Source: Chromatiaceae bacterium (lineage in GTDB: Bacteria > Pseudomonadota > Gammaproteobacteria > Chromatiales > Chromatiaceae). Taken from it: DNA of 64,000 bases. Below, piece after piece: positions 56,686 through 64,000 of this stretch. Position numbers and translations under genes: made by a program. The stretch spans positions 186,001 to 250,000 of the forward strand of contig JACKMX010000005.1 of assembly GCA_024235175.1 (NCBI GenBank), in the 5' to 3' direction. The notes beneath the pieces were generated by a model that saw only the letters and a program-made list of their open reading frames with translations, made no database searches and was not told the origin of the DNA. The stretch's first letter is position 1. Every line of letters begins with the position of its first letter.

Positions 56686-57894
56686 ATGAACATAGGCATT
56701 GTAACCACTTGGTTTGAAAGAGGGGCGGCGTATGTCTCCAAAGCTTATGCTGATATTCTTGATAGAAGGCATAACGTATTTATCTATGCAAGAGGTGGCG
56801 AGAAGTATGCAAAAGAAGATGATAAATGGAATGCACCCAATGTAACTTGGGGTCATAGATATAAGACACTTGGTACAAGAATCAGATGGATTCATTTTAA
56901 GAAATGGCTTGAAACGAACAGTATCGATACTGTTATTTTTAACGAACAAAATGATTGGGAAGTAATCGTAAATTGTAGAAAACTTGATTTGAAAATTCTT
57001 TCCTATGTGGACTATTACAAACAGGATACTGTGGATCTGTTTACGCTTTACGATGCGTTGATTTGCAATACCAAAAGACACTATGAAGTATTTCAATATC
57101 ATCGAAATTGTATATACATCCCTTGGGGCACGGATATAAGACTTTTTAGTCCGAGGCAAAACGACCACGATACAATTACATTCTTTCATTCTGCAGGGAT
57201 GGGCGGTGCTAACGGAAGGAAAGGCACCGACTCGGTTGTTCGGGCCTTTGATAGACTAAAGGTACCGGCAAGATTGATTGTGCATTCGCAGGCCGGTATT
57301 GAAAAATATGCCAATGTTGCAGAAATTATCCAGAAGAATTCTTCGATAGAATTTATTAACGAAACCGTTACAGCGCCCGGCCTTTATTATATGGGGGATG
57401 TTTATGTTTATCCGACTAAACTCGAAGGTATAGGATTAACTGTTGCTGAAGCGCTTTCATGCGGGCTTCCCGTAATTGCTACAAATAATCAGCCCATGAA
57501 TGAATTTATTGTCGATGGTTTGAATGGCAGTTTGGTTGACGTAAAGCGCTATGTTTCCCGGGCAGACGGATATTACTGGCCTGAAAGTGAATGCTGTGAG
57601 GAATCACTGTACGCCGCAATGATTCGAATGTGCACGGAATATACAAATAATAAATTACTGGATATGAAAGTTAATGCCAGGGTATATGCCGAAGAACACC
57701 TTAATTGGGAAACCAATTCAAGCAGTCTGTGTGAATTTATCGAAAATATTGAAGAGGATAAGGATAAACAATCAAATCTAAAAAAATTTAGATATAAGGC
57801 ATTAGCTATGTCTTATGCTGATCGGAAAACGTGGTGTGATGACTTTATATATTACGCGAGAAGAATCGGTAGAAAACTTAGTTCATTGGATTAG
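56686..57894 (+). CDS. Glycosyltransferase family 4, AT-rich
   Basis: A 402-residue GT-B protein. The N-terminus NIGIVTTWFERGAAYVSKAY resembles GT4 enzymes that act on surface polysaccharides; HSAGMGGANGRKGTDSVVRA and EGIGLTVAEALSCGLPVIAT form the donor-binding half. The gene is strongly AT-rich (17 G/C in bases 57301-57360) and follows the second epimerase by 23 bases, so the two probably moved together. Sugar specificity is unknown. The C-terminal 30 residues are basic and may touch the membrane. Confidence 0.88.
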   Translation: MNIGIVTTWFERGAAYVSKAYADILDRRHNVFIYARGGEKYAKEDDKWNAPNVTWGHRYKTLGTRIRWIHFKKWLETNSIDTVIFNEQNDWEVIVNCRKLDLKILSYVDYYKQDTVDLFTLYDALICNTKRHYEVFQYHRNCIYIPWGTDIRLFSPRQNDHDTITFFHSAGMGGANGRKGTDSVVRAFDRLKVPARLIVHSQAGIEKYANVAEIIQKNSSIEFINETVTAPGLYYMGDVYVYPTKLEGIGLTVAEALSCGLPVIATNNQPMNEFIVDGLNGSLVDVKRYVSRADGYYWPESECCEESLYAAMIRMCTEYTNNKLLDMKVNARVYAEEHLNWETNSSSLCEFIENIEEDKDKQSNLKKFRYKALAMSYADRKTWCDDFIYYARRIGRKLSSLD

Positions 57895-57964
57895 GGGAAT
57901 CATAGCCCTATTGTTGAATCACCTCATGTAATTTGCGTTCGCTAGGGGAATATCAGAGATGCAG

Positions 57965-57986
57965 GAGTTCTCCTTCGGGAGAATTC
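57965..57986. terminator. TTCG-loop hairpin after the AT-rich glycosyltransferase gene
   Basis: GAGTTCTCC/GGAGAATTC pair (nine pairs, one G-T) around a TTCG tetraloop, an unusually stable RNA hairpin. It lies 71 bases after the glycosyltransferase stop. There is no T run after it, so it may act as an mRNA end-protecting structure rather than a classic terminator. Confidence 0.45.
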
Positions 57987-58082
57987 ATCCCTTACATGTA
58001 GACGAAATATACTTAAAGTTTGATGGAAGAGGCGTGAATCTTCTCATCTCTTGTTTGTGAACGGTAAATTCGGGAGATAGGC

Positions 58083-58796
58083 TTGGATACCAAAATTCCA
58101 ATGTTAACCAACATGGGTAGATTTCTGAGGCATGTATTTAGCATGCTGCATTTTTCAAAAAAAAAGCAGCGTCCCATGGCGGATCGACCGTTCACCTCCT
58201 CCAAAGAATATTGGGAGCGGCGATATTCTAAAGGAGGTACTTCGGGTACAGGTTCTTATGGTGTGTTGGCAAGGTTCAAGGCCGATATTATTAACGATTT
58301 GCTAATTACGTACAGTATTAAGACGGCGATTGAATTCGGTTGCGGTGATGGCAACCAGCTAAATTTAATAAGATATCCAAGTTACATCGGCTATGATGTC
58401 AGCCAGACCTCCATTCGCAAGTGCGAGCAACTTTTCAGTGGCGACAACAGTAAAGAATTTCGCCATGGTTCGATGCATCACGGCGAGAAATCTGATTTGG
58501 CTCTATCGCTGGATGTAATTTATCATCTTGTGGAAGACGAGGTATTTGAGCGCCACATGACAACACTTTTCGGTTCAGCACGAAAACTTGTTGTTATCTA
58601 TTCAAGCAACGAAAATAACTCAGGCAATGAAGCGCATCATGTCCGGCATCGCAAGTTTACCGATTGGATAGAACAAAATATTCCTGAGTGGTCGCTTATA
58701 AAGACAATTCCGAACAAACATCCGTACAAAGGTGACGGCGCCACAGGTTCTTCCGCTGATTTTTTTATTTATACACAACATAGCGCGAATAACTAA
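58083..58796 (+). CDS. SAM-dependent methyltransferase, small
   Basis: A 237-residue class I methyltransferase. KTAIEFGCGDGNQLNLI is motif I and LALSLDVIYHLVED corresponds to the motif post-II. The TTG start at 58083 is favoured by GGGAG six bases before it; an ATG at 58101 is the alternative. The first 40 residues are basic and variable. The substrate is unknown, presumably an EPS component. It is followed 11 bases later by a glycosyltransferase. Confidence 0.83.
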   Translation: MDTKIPMLTNMGRFLRHVFSMLHFSKKKQRPMADRPFTSSKEYWERRYSKGGTSGTGSYGVLARFKADIINDLLITYSIKTAIEFGCGDGNQLNLIRYPSYIGYDVSQTSIRKCEQLFSGDNSKEFRHGSMHHGEKSDLALSLDVIYHLVEDEVFERHMTTLFGSARKLVVIYSSNENNSGNEAHHVRHRKFTDWIEQNIPEWSLIKTIPNKHPYKGDGATGSSADFFIYTQHSANN

Positions 58797-58807
58797 CTTT
58801 TCTTAAA

Positions 58808-59929
58808 GTGCGTACTTGTCTCCTAATCAATAATTGTCCCAAGCCTGGTGATGGAGAGCATTCAAAGCTTGGTGGTGGGGATTTGAGCCTGCTTGCGCTG
58901 CTGGCTGGATTGCCTGAACACGGTTGGCAAGTGCATGTAGTGGTGCCAGGGCTAGGTCAGTTCACTGATATTCTGTTGAAGCGTAATATACCTTTTACCG
59001 TTATGCCTTTTGAGGGGGTAAGTTGGCATGCACCGTTGAGATCACTGAAGGCGGCGTTAGCATGGCGGCGATTCATCAGGCAGATTCGTCCGGAATTGAT
59101 TCATGCCAACACTACCAGTGTTATTCGGCCCTTTGCCTGGGTAGCACTTAGTTTTGGCATTCCTTATATTTCCCATGTTAGGCTGACGATGGATCCCGGA
59201 GAGACAAAATGGACATTCCGCTATTTTCCCAAGCCCCGTGCTTTTATTTTTGTAAGCGAGGCATTGAAACGTGAAGTATGGCCCGAATTTTCTCATTTCT
59301 GTCCACAAAGTCTGTGCTATGTCGTACACAATGCGGTAGACCTTACAACTTTTCTTGAGCAGCCTATTCCCAAAGGTCCACCCTACCATATTGGTATAGT
59401 TGCAAACCTCGCACCTTTGAAACGCCATGAAGATTTTCTTCATATGTCGGCTGAAATGCTTAAAGAGAGGCAGGATCTTGAATTTCAGATCATCGGCGAT
59501 GATGTTCTCGGCAGGGGTAGGCGTGAAATATTGATCTCCCTTGCCTCCAAACTTGGAGTGGAAAATCATGTCCACTTTCATGGACACCAGAGCGATATTC
59601 CAAAGATAATTCAGAGCCTCCATATACTGGTTCTTACCTCTGAATATGAATCGTTCGGCCGAGTCATCATTGAAGCTATGGCCTCAGGCAGACCGGTAAT
59701 TGCAACAAGTGTTGGTGGCATCCCTGAAATAATTGAGGATGGGGTAACTGGTAGACTGGTAAAGGTGGGTGACTTCCATGCTATGAGCCGGGCTGGGCTT
59801 GACCTGCTTTCGGATCAGAAGGGAATGGAAAAAATGGGCCAGCGGGCCGCTGCAGCAGCGCGCAGTCGGTTTTCCTTGGAAAGCCATGCTGCAAGCATTT
59901 CTGAAATCTACAACAAGATTGTTTATTGA
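58808..59929 (+). CDS. Glycosyltransferase family 4
   Basis: A 373-residue GT-B enzyme. HSKLGGGDLSLLALLAGLPE near the N-terminus is the acceptor-side loop, and IIEAMASGRPVIATSVGGIPEI the donor motif with E-x7-type spacing. The start is GTG at 58808, without a clear ribosome site. Its stop overlaps the following membrane enzyme by four bases (ATGA 59926-59929), so the two gene products likely act on the same glycan. Sugar specificity is unknown. Confidence 0.9.
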   Translation: MRTCLLINNCPKPGDGEHSKLGGGDLSLLALLAGLPEHGWQVHVVVPGLGQFTDILLKRNIPFTVMPFEGVSWHAPLRSLKAALAWRRFIRQIRPELIHANTTSVIRPFAWVALSFGIPYISHVRLTMDPGETKWTFRYFPKPRAFIFVSEALKREVWPEFSHFCPQSLCYVVHNAVDLTTFLEQPIPKGPPYHIGIVANLAPLKRHEDFLHMSAEMLKERQDLEFQIIGDDVLGRGRREILISLASKLGVENHVHFHGHQSDIPKIIQSLHILVLTSEYESFGRVIIEAMASGRPVIATSVGGIPEIIEDGVTGRLVKVGDFHAMSRAGLDLLSDQKGMEKMGQRAAAAARSRFSLESHAASISEIYNKIVY

Positions 59930-62067
59930 TGATTTCGGGAGAGATCATTTACCCATACTTTGCATCATGGCTGGGCAACTCGGCAACAGCCGCCCTGTTA
60001 TTTTCAGGCGGATTGTTGACTTCGTCGATACTGCACTTTGGGCGAACTGGTCCCGCAATAAAAGATGAGGTCCTTGCGCATTTTACCGACACCCTGGTTT
60101 TTGGGCTGACTCGCCTTACTTTCTGGTCATTTATTGTTTCATGGTATTGGGCTGCATGGGGTGTATTGACCTATACTGCGCTTTCTCTCGCATTCGATTC
60201 ACCAATGCCATGGGGAGCTGCCGTTCTATCCGGATTGCTATGTTTATGTATTGCAACATCTGCACGTTTTCTTTGGGTGCTGTATTATTCTCCGGCTACG
60301 ATCAGCACGTCATTTAACTACTCAAACAAACGGCTTTGTGCTGTCTGGAAGCACCTCACATCCGATCGGTTGAGGATTATGATCCAGGGTCTCGTTGCAG
60401 TACCTGCACTGGCGATTCTGATCTCTTTAATGCTTTTTCTTCAGAAGGGCTATGTTGTTGAGAGTTTTCTGATACCCGTCACAGCGGTAATACTGATCGC
60501 CATCGCAGTTTGGGCAAATTGGGATCCGCCTCCGAAACCTCTTTATCCATTTAAAAACACTGAACGTACAAATATTATTATGCTCGGATCAGACACACTT
60601 CGTGCAGACCGCATCGGGAAGAACGTATATCCGCGCACTCTAACGCCATTTCTGAACAATTTCCTGAATAGATCCGTTCAATTCACAAATTGTTATATTC
60701 CATGTGCCAGAACTGCACCAAGTGTTGCTTCTCTTTTTACAGGCAGCTGGCCTCAACATCACGGAGTTCGGGACAACTTTATAGCGGATGATAAAGTGTT
60801 TTTGCCCATTGCCGCGTTGCCTGAAATTCTCAAGAATCACGGGTGGAAAACAGCGGTAACCGCTGACTGGGCAGGTAGTGATCTGGGTAAGCTTTCATTT
60901 GGCTTTGAAGATCTGGATGTGCCGCCAGATCAATGGAATCTGCGTTTTCTGTTGCGGCAGGGGCCAAAGGATCTGCGACTTTTTCTCTCCTTGTTCGGCC
61001 ATAATCGCTGGTGCAAGAAATTTTTGCCGGAGATCTACTACCTGGCTGGTGTTCCGCTGAACCGTCAAGTAAGTACGGTAGCGCAACGCATGATCAACAA
61101 GCTTGCCATGTGCAAAGAGCCATTTTTTCTGAATGTATTCATGGCAGCGACACACCCTCCATTCGGCTCTGAGTATCCTTACTACAATCTTTTCTCAAAT
61201 CCGGAGTATATGGGAGATTCAAAATTTGTAATGGGAGGGCTGGATGACCCTTTTGATATTATTCGCCGTCAGGGAGAACCCAGAGAAGAGTTTGATCTTG
61301 AGCAAATCATAGATCTTTATGACGGTTGTGTCAGAAGCTTTGATGATGAAGTTAAAAAGATTGTTGAGCATGTGGAGGCCTGTGGGCTCAGTGATAATAC
61401 GATTATAGTTATCTATAGTGATCATGGATTTGAGTTCTTTGAGCACGATACCTGGGGCCAGGGTAACAGTGCCCAGGGTGAGGCCAGTCCGAAGATACCT
61501 CTGATTATTTCAGCTCCAGGGATAGAGGGGGCTATTGCTGTAGATCATGTAGTGCGTTCCATTGATGTTGCACCGACATTGCTCGACTTGATTGGCATTG
61601 CGCCACCGGATGAATGGGATGGGGTATCACTTCTTTCCTACCTGAAAGGGGAACGGAAAGATTTGGATCTTCCTGCCTACAATGAAACCGGTATTTGGTT
61701 AACACGAATGCCAGGTATGCCTGAGGGTCATTTGTCTTATCCAAATCTGATGGAGTTACTTGAAATACCAAACAAGCGTACTGGCACAATGGCCATTAAG
61801 CCTGCTTTTCAAAAAATTGTTATTCAGGCAAAGGACAGAATGTTGCGCATTGGGCAATGGAAATTGGTTTGTCAACCTTTGCGGGATGGTTACAGGTTCA
61901 TGCTGTTTGATCTGTATGCCGACCCACAATGTCTGCAAGATGTTGGCCATCTTCACCCGGAGAAGGTGGAGGATTTGAAACAGAAATTACAGTTGTTAAT
62001 GGAAGCCGACAGAATCGAGAACATGAGGTACCAGTCAAGCCACTTTAGAGAACATCAGATTGAGTGA
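59926..62067 (+). CDS. Membrane sulfatase-fold enzyme without the formylglycine motif
   Basis: A 713-residue protein with about five N-terminal membrane helices (15-200) and a large sulfatase-fold domain (about 215-640). IIMLGSDTLRADRIG at 217-231 gives the first metal aspartates. The nucleophile position reads TAPSVASLFTG with T263 where true sulfatases have Cys or Ser in C/S-x-P-S-R; the Arg is replaced by Val. VIYSDHGFEFFEH is the distal metal site. It may therefore act as a phospho-type hydrolase or transferase on an envelope glycan rather than a sulfatase. It is coupled to the upstream glycosyltransferase. Confidence 0.82.
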   Translation: MMISGEIIYPYFASWLGNSATAALLFSGGLLTSSILHFGRTGPAIKDEVLAHFTDTLVFGLTRLTFWSFIVSWYWAAWGVLTYTALSLAFDSPMPWGAAVLSGLLCLCIATSARFLWVLYYSPATISTSFNYSNKRLCAVWKHLTSDRLRIMIQGLVAVPALAILISLMLFLQKGYVVESFLIPVTAVILIAIAVWANWDPPPKPLYPFKNTERTNIIMLGSDTLRADRIGKNVYPRTLTPFLNNFLNRSVQFTNCYIPCARTAPSVASLFTGSWPQHHGVRDNFIADDKVFLPIAALPEILKNHGWKTAVTADWAGSDLGKLSFGFEDLDVPPDQWNLRFLLRQGPKDLRLFLSLFGHNRWCKKFLPEIYYLAGVPLNRQVSTVAQRMINKLAMCKEPFFLNVFMAATHPPFGSEYPYYNLFSNPEYMGDSKFVMGGLDDPFDIIRRQGEPREEFDLEQIIDLYDGCVRSFDDEVKKIVEHVEACGLSDNTIIVIYSDHGFEFFEHDTWGQGNSAQGEASPKIPLIISAPGIEGAIAVDHVVRSIDVAPTLLDLIGIAPPDEWDGVSLLSYLKGERKDLDLPAYNETGIWLTRMPGMPEGHLSYPNLMELLEIPNKRTGTMAIKPAFQKIVIQAKDRMLRIGQWKLVCQPLRDGYRFMLFDLYADPQCLQDVGHLHPEKVEDLKQKLQLLMEADRIENMRYQSSHFREHQIE

Positions 62068-62161
62068 GTACATAATATCTGTTGGGCGACCGAGCAATGC
62101 ACCAGCAAGAATTACGCTGAATAGAGCTTGCGGACAAGGAAGCCCACCTTTAGCTGAACGC

Positions 62162-63979
62162 TTACGAACTATGCGTTGCAAACCACTGTTCCAGCATTAT
62201 AAGCAGCCAAATCATCACACCATAGTAGGATGCATGGCCGTTTTCATGCGCATGAATAACCGTGTTGATGTAGTTTTCATTGATAATGCCGCGCTGGCTG
62301 AAACTTTTTAGATTGAAATCGGCAAACTCCTTCAAACGCTGATCCTCATTCATCCAGATGCCAAAAGGCAGACCAAAACCGTGCTTTCTCTTTTTTAGGG
62401 TCTCCACAGGCAGGAAATCCTTCAGGGCTTTGCGGAAAAATGATCTAAGCTCAAATTTATTCAACAAGAGTTTGGATGGAACATGGGCCGCAAAATCTAT
62501 CATGTTGTCCTGCAAAAGTGGGTAATGAACGTTTATCCCTGCCAGTTCACACATCCTGTTTACTTTGCGAAGATCGTTGTCGGCAAGAGTTATTTTCTGG
62601 TCGAGAAAAAGCATTTGTTTAAGAATGTTTTCCGTGCCAGCTCTTTTGTAGGTTTCTTCCAAATTTCTTAAAGGTAAGCCGCTATCAACCTGACTTAGAA
62701 AGCCGATTTCAAAAATATCGTTCAAAGCAGATCGGTGTAAAAAGTTATACGTTTCCATACGAGCAGGCATAGGGACATTCGCCTGTTCGATGTAACTTTT
62801 CAGTTTCCGAAAAGAAGCCATGTTGAACGCTACGGGTTCAATGATGTTGCGCTTCAGCAGAGCAGGAATGTGTCGGTAAATATCAAACACAATCTGCTTT
62901 ACGTAACGGGTGTTACCGGCAAAGATCTCATCTCCTCCATCCCCGGCAAGAAGTGAATCAAAACCACGATCACGGGCAAACTTGGCACAATAGTAAGCAG
63001 GAATGGCTGATGCATTTCCAAACGGCTCGTCGTAGGTGGCGGCTATTTTTGGAATTGCATTGAGCACATCTTCGGGGGTTACATAATATTCATGGAGCGT
63101 TACATCAAAGTGTCGTGCGCAAGCACGTGCAAATTCCATCTCGTCATAGCCTTCTGCATCGAAGCCGATGCTAAAGGCATCAGTCTGTCCGTGGGATATA
63201 GTGCTGAGAATGCCTGTTACCGTACTGCTATCCAGCCCACCGCTAAGGAAGGCTCCGGTTTTGTCGCCAGTCAAACAAGCGCGAACGGAGAGTTCCAATT
63301 CTCTACGTAGACGAACGGCAAGATCAGACTCATTCTCAGACTCTTCCGTAAAGTCGGCTTTCCAGTAGAAGTTGTGTTCCACTTGTCCGTTGTTGCATAC
63401 CACATATTCACCTGGTTCCAGTTTGACTACTCCTCTATAAATACTTTGAGGGCTTGGAATCATGTGGAAATAGAGGAAATTGAATATGCCCTGAGGATCG
63501 ATCAGACTTTTAAATGAAGGGTGAGATAGTATGCAGTCTATATAGGTTCCGAATATGAATGTGCCATCTGCAATCGAGTAGGCCAAAGGGCGTACTCCTA
63601 TACGATCGATTGCCAGTAACGCAAAGTTCTCTTTTGGTTTCAGGATGCACAGGCTGAATGTTCCTAATAGTTTTTCAAGAACAGCCTCTCCATATCGAAT
63701 GAATCCTTCAGCCAAGGCATGGGTGGCGCCAGCTTTCTCATTGATGTGTTGAAGCTCTGCGTCAATCCATCGGGGAGTTCCTTCGATAGCACAGCAAACC
63801 TCGTTCGACAGAAAAGGGGGGGCATTTTCAGGCACACAGACGCCAATTGCTGATCCATCGGCAACGCAAGTGGAGTGCTGGTGTCCAGTGAAACCGGCGG
63901 GGGCCTTAATCATTGACCCAATAACAGTTTCCGGATTTTCCGGGTGTCTCTTTCCGGACCAGCCACATATAAGTCCCAT
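62162..63979 (-). CDS. Asparagine-synthetase-like protein with degenerate glutaminase domain
   Basis: A 605-residue AsnB homologue, complete: the ATG at 63979 has GGGGGAAG five bases upstream. The synthetase half is intact: FLSGGLDSSTVTG is the PP-loop, and YDEPFGNASAIP and LLAGDGGDEIFAGNTRY follow. The N-terminal half is not a normal glutaminase: it begins MGLICGW, so the cysteine is residue 5 rather than 2, and the RGPDE, GHRRLSI and YNGEIYN motifs are missing. It may use free ammonia or form another amide or lactam bond, as beta-lactam synthetases do. It converges on the sulfatase-fold gene. Confidence 0.85.
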   Translation of the reverse strand: MGLICGWSGKRHPENPETVIGSMIKAPAGFTGHQHSTCVADGSAIGVCVPENAPPFLSNEVCCAIEGTPRWIDAELQHINEKAGATHALAEGFIRYGEAVLEKLLGTFSLCILKPKENFALLAIDRIGVRPLAYSIADGTFIFGTYIDCILSHPSFKSLIDPQGIFNFLYFHMIPSPQSIYRGVVKLEPGEYVVCNNGQVEHNFYWKADFTEESENESDLAVRLRRELELSVRACLTGDKTGAFLSGGLDSSTVTGILSTISHGQTDAFSIGFDAEGYDEMEFARACARHFDVTLHEYYVTPEDVLNAIPKIAATYDEPFGNASAIPAYYCAKFARDRGFDSLLAGDGGDEIFAGNTRYVKQIVFDIYRHIPALLKRNIIEPVAFNMASFRKLKSYIEQANVPMPARMETYNFLHRSALNDIFEIGFLSQVDSGLPLRNLEETYKRAGTENILKQMLFLDQKITLADNDLRKVNRMCELAGINVHYPLLQDNMIDFAAHVPSKLLLNKFELRSFFRKALKDFLPVETLKKRKHGFGLPFGIWMNEDQRLKEFADFNLKSFSQRGIINENYINTVIHAHENGHASYYGVMIWLLIMLEQWFATHSS

Positions 63980-64000
63980 ACCACTTCCCCCGGATATCCC

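Overview
The window looks like a chromosomal segment of a gammaproteobacterium, possibly a sulfur-oxidising Chromatiales-type organism. The class is inferred from gene content: dksA next to gluQ, cysZ, oxygen-dependent hemF, a glgA/glgB/glgC/malQ set and a large exosortase-associated exopolysaccharide (EPS) locus. Base composition is mixed: moderately GC-rich in the metabolic half, clearly AT-rich around 55.5-58 kb. No rRNA, CRISPR array, transposase or phage gene was found. One tRNA gene, tRNA-Leu(UAA), is present.

Region 1 (1-13.8 kb) is housekeeping and storage metabolism: the end of panB, then panC (pantothenate); glycogen synthase glgA, glucose-6-phosphate isomerase pgi, branching enzyme glgB, ADP-glucose pyrophosphorylase glgC, a GH57 glucan enzyme and amylomaltase malQ; then galU, an FMN-reductase-family protein and hemF. 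Together these connect fructose-6-phosphate and glucose-1-phosphate to glycogen synthesis and remodelling, and supply UDP-glucose.

Region 2 (13.8-20.9 kb) is the most interesting part: a phosphonate cassette. It encodes PEP mutase fused to a nucleotidyltransferase, phosphonopyruvate decarboxylase, 2-aminoethylphosphonate (AEP) transaminase, a LicC/PntC-like cytidylyltransferase and a membrane phosphoethanolamine-transferase-like enzyme. A LicD-like gene diverges from it. The expected route is PEP -> phosphonopyruvate -> phosphonoacetaldehyde -> AEP -> CMP-AEP -> a decorated glycan or lipid. A lamin-tail-domain protein with a VPLPA-CTERM sorting tail follows.

Region 3 (21.9-29.5 kb) is mixed: cysC, a DHH phosphoesterase, tRNA-Leu, an HD hydrolase, a gene-poor stretch of about 720 bases, gluQ, dksA, a HAD phosphatase, an aminotransferase and cysZ.

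Region 4 (29.7-64 kb) is an EPS/exosortase locus of the PEP-CTERM/XrtA type: export lipoprotein, chain-length regulator, tyrosine kinase, outer-membrane protein, ExeA-like ATPase, UDP-GlcNAc 2-epimerase, polysaccharide deacetylase, FemAB-like protein, three glycosyltransferases, amidotransferase, exosortase plus a separate EpsI protein. These are followed by further glycosyltransferases, an adenylate-forming enzyme, O-antigen-ligase-like polymerase, flippase, methyltransferases, two membrane proteins of the sulfatase fold and a divergent AsnB homologue. The 55.5-57.9 kb part is AT-rich and probably acquired. A long imperfect palindrome at about 38.0-38.1 kb splits the EPS locus. The last gene is complete but ends only 21 bases from the window edge.
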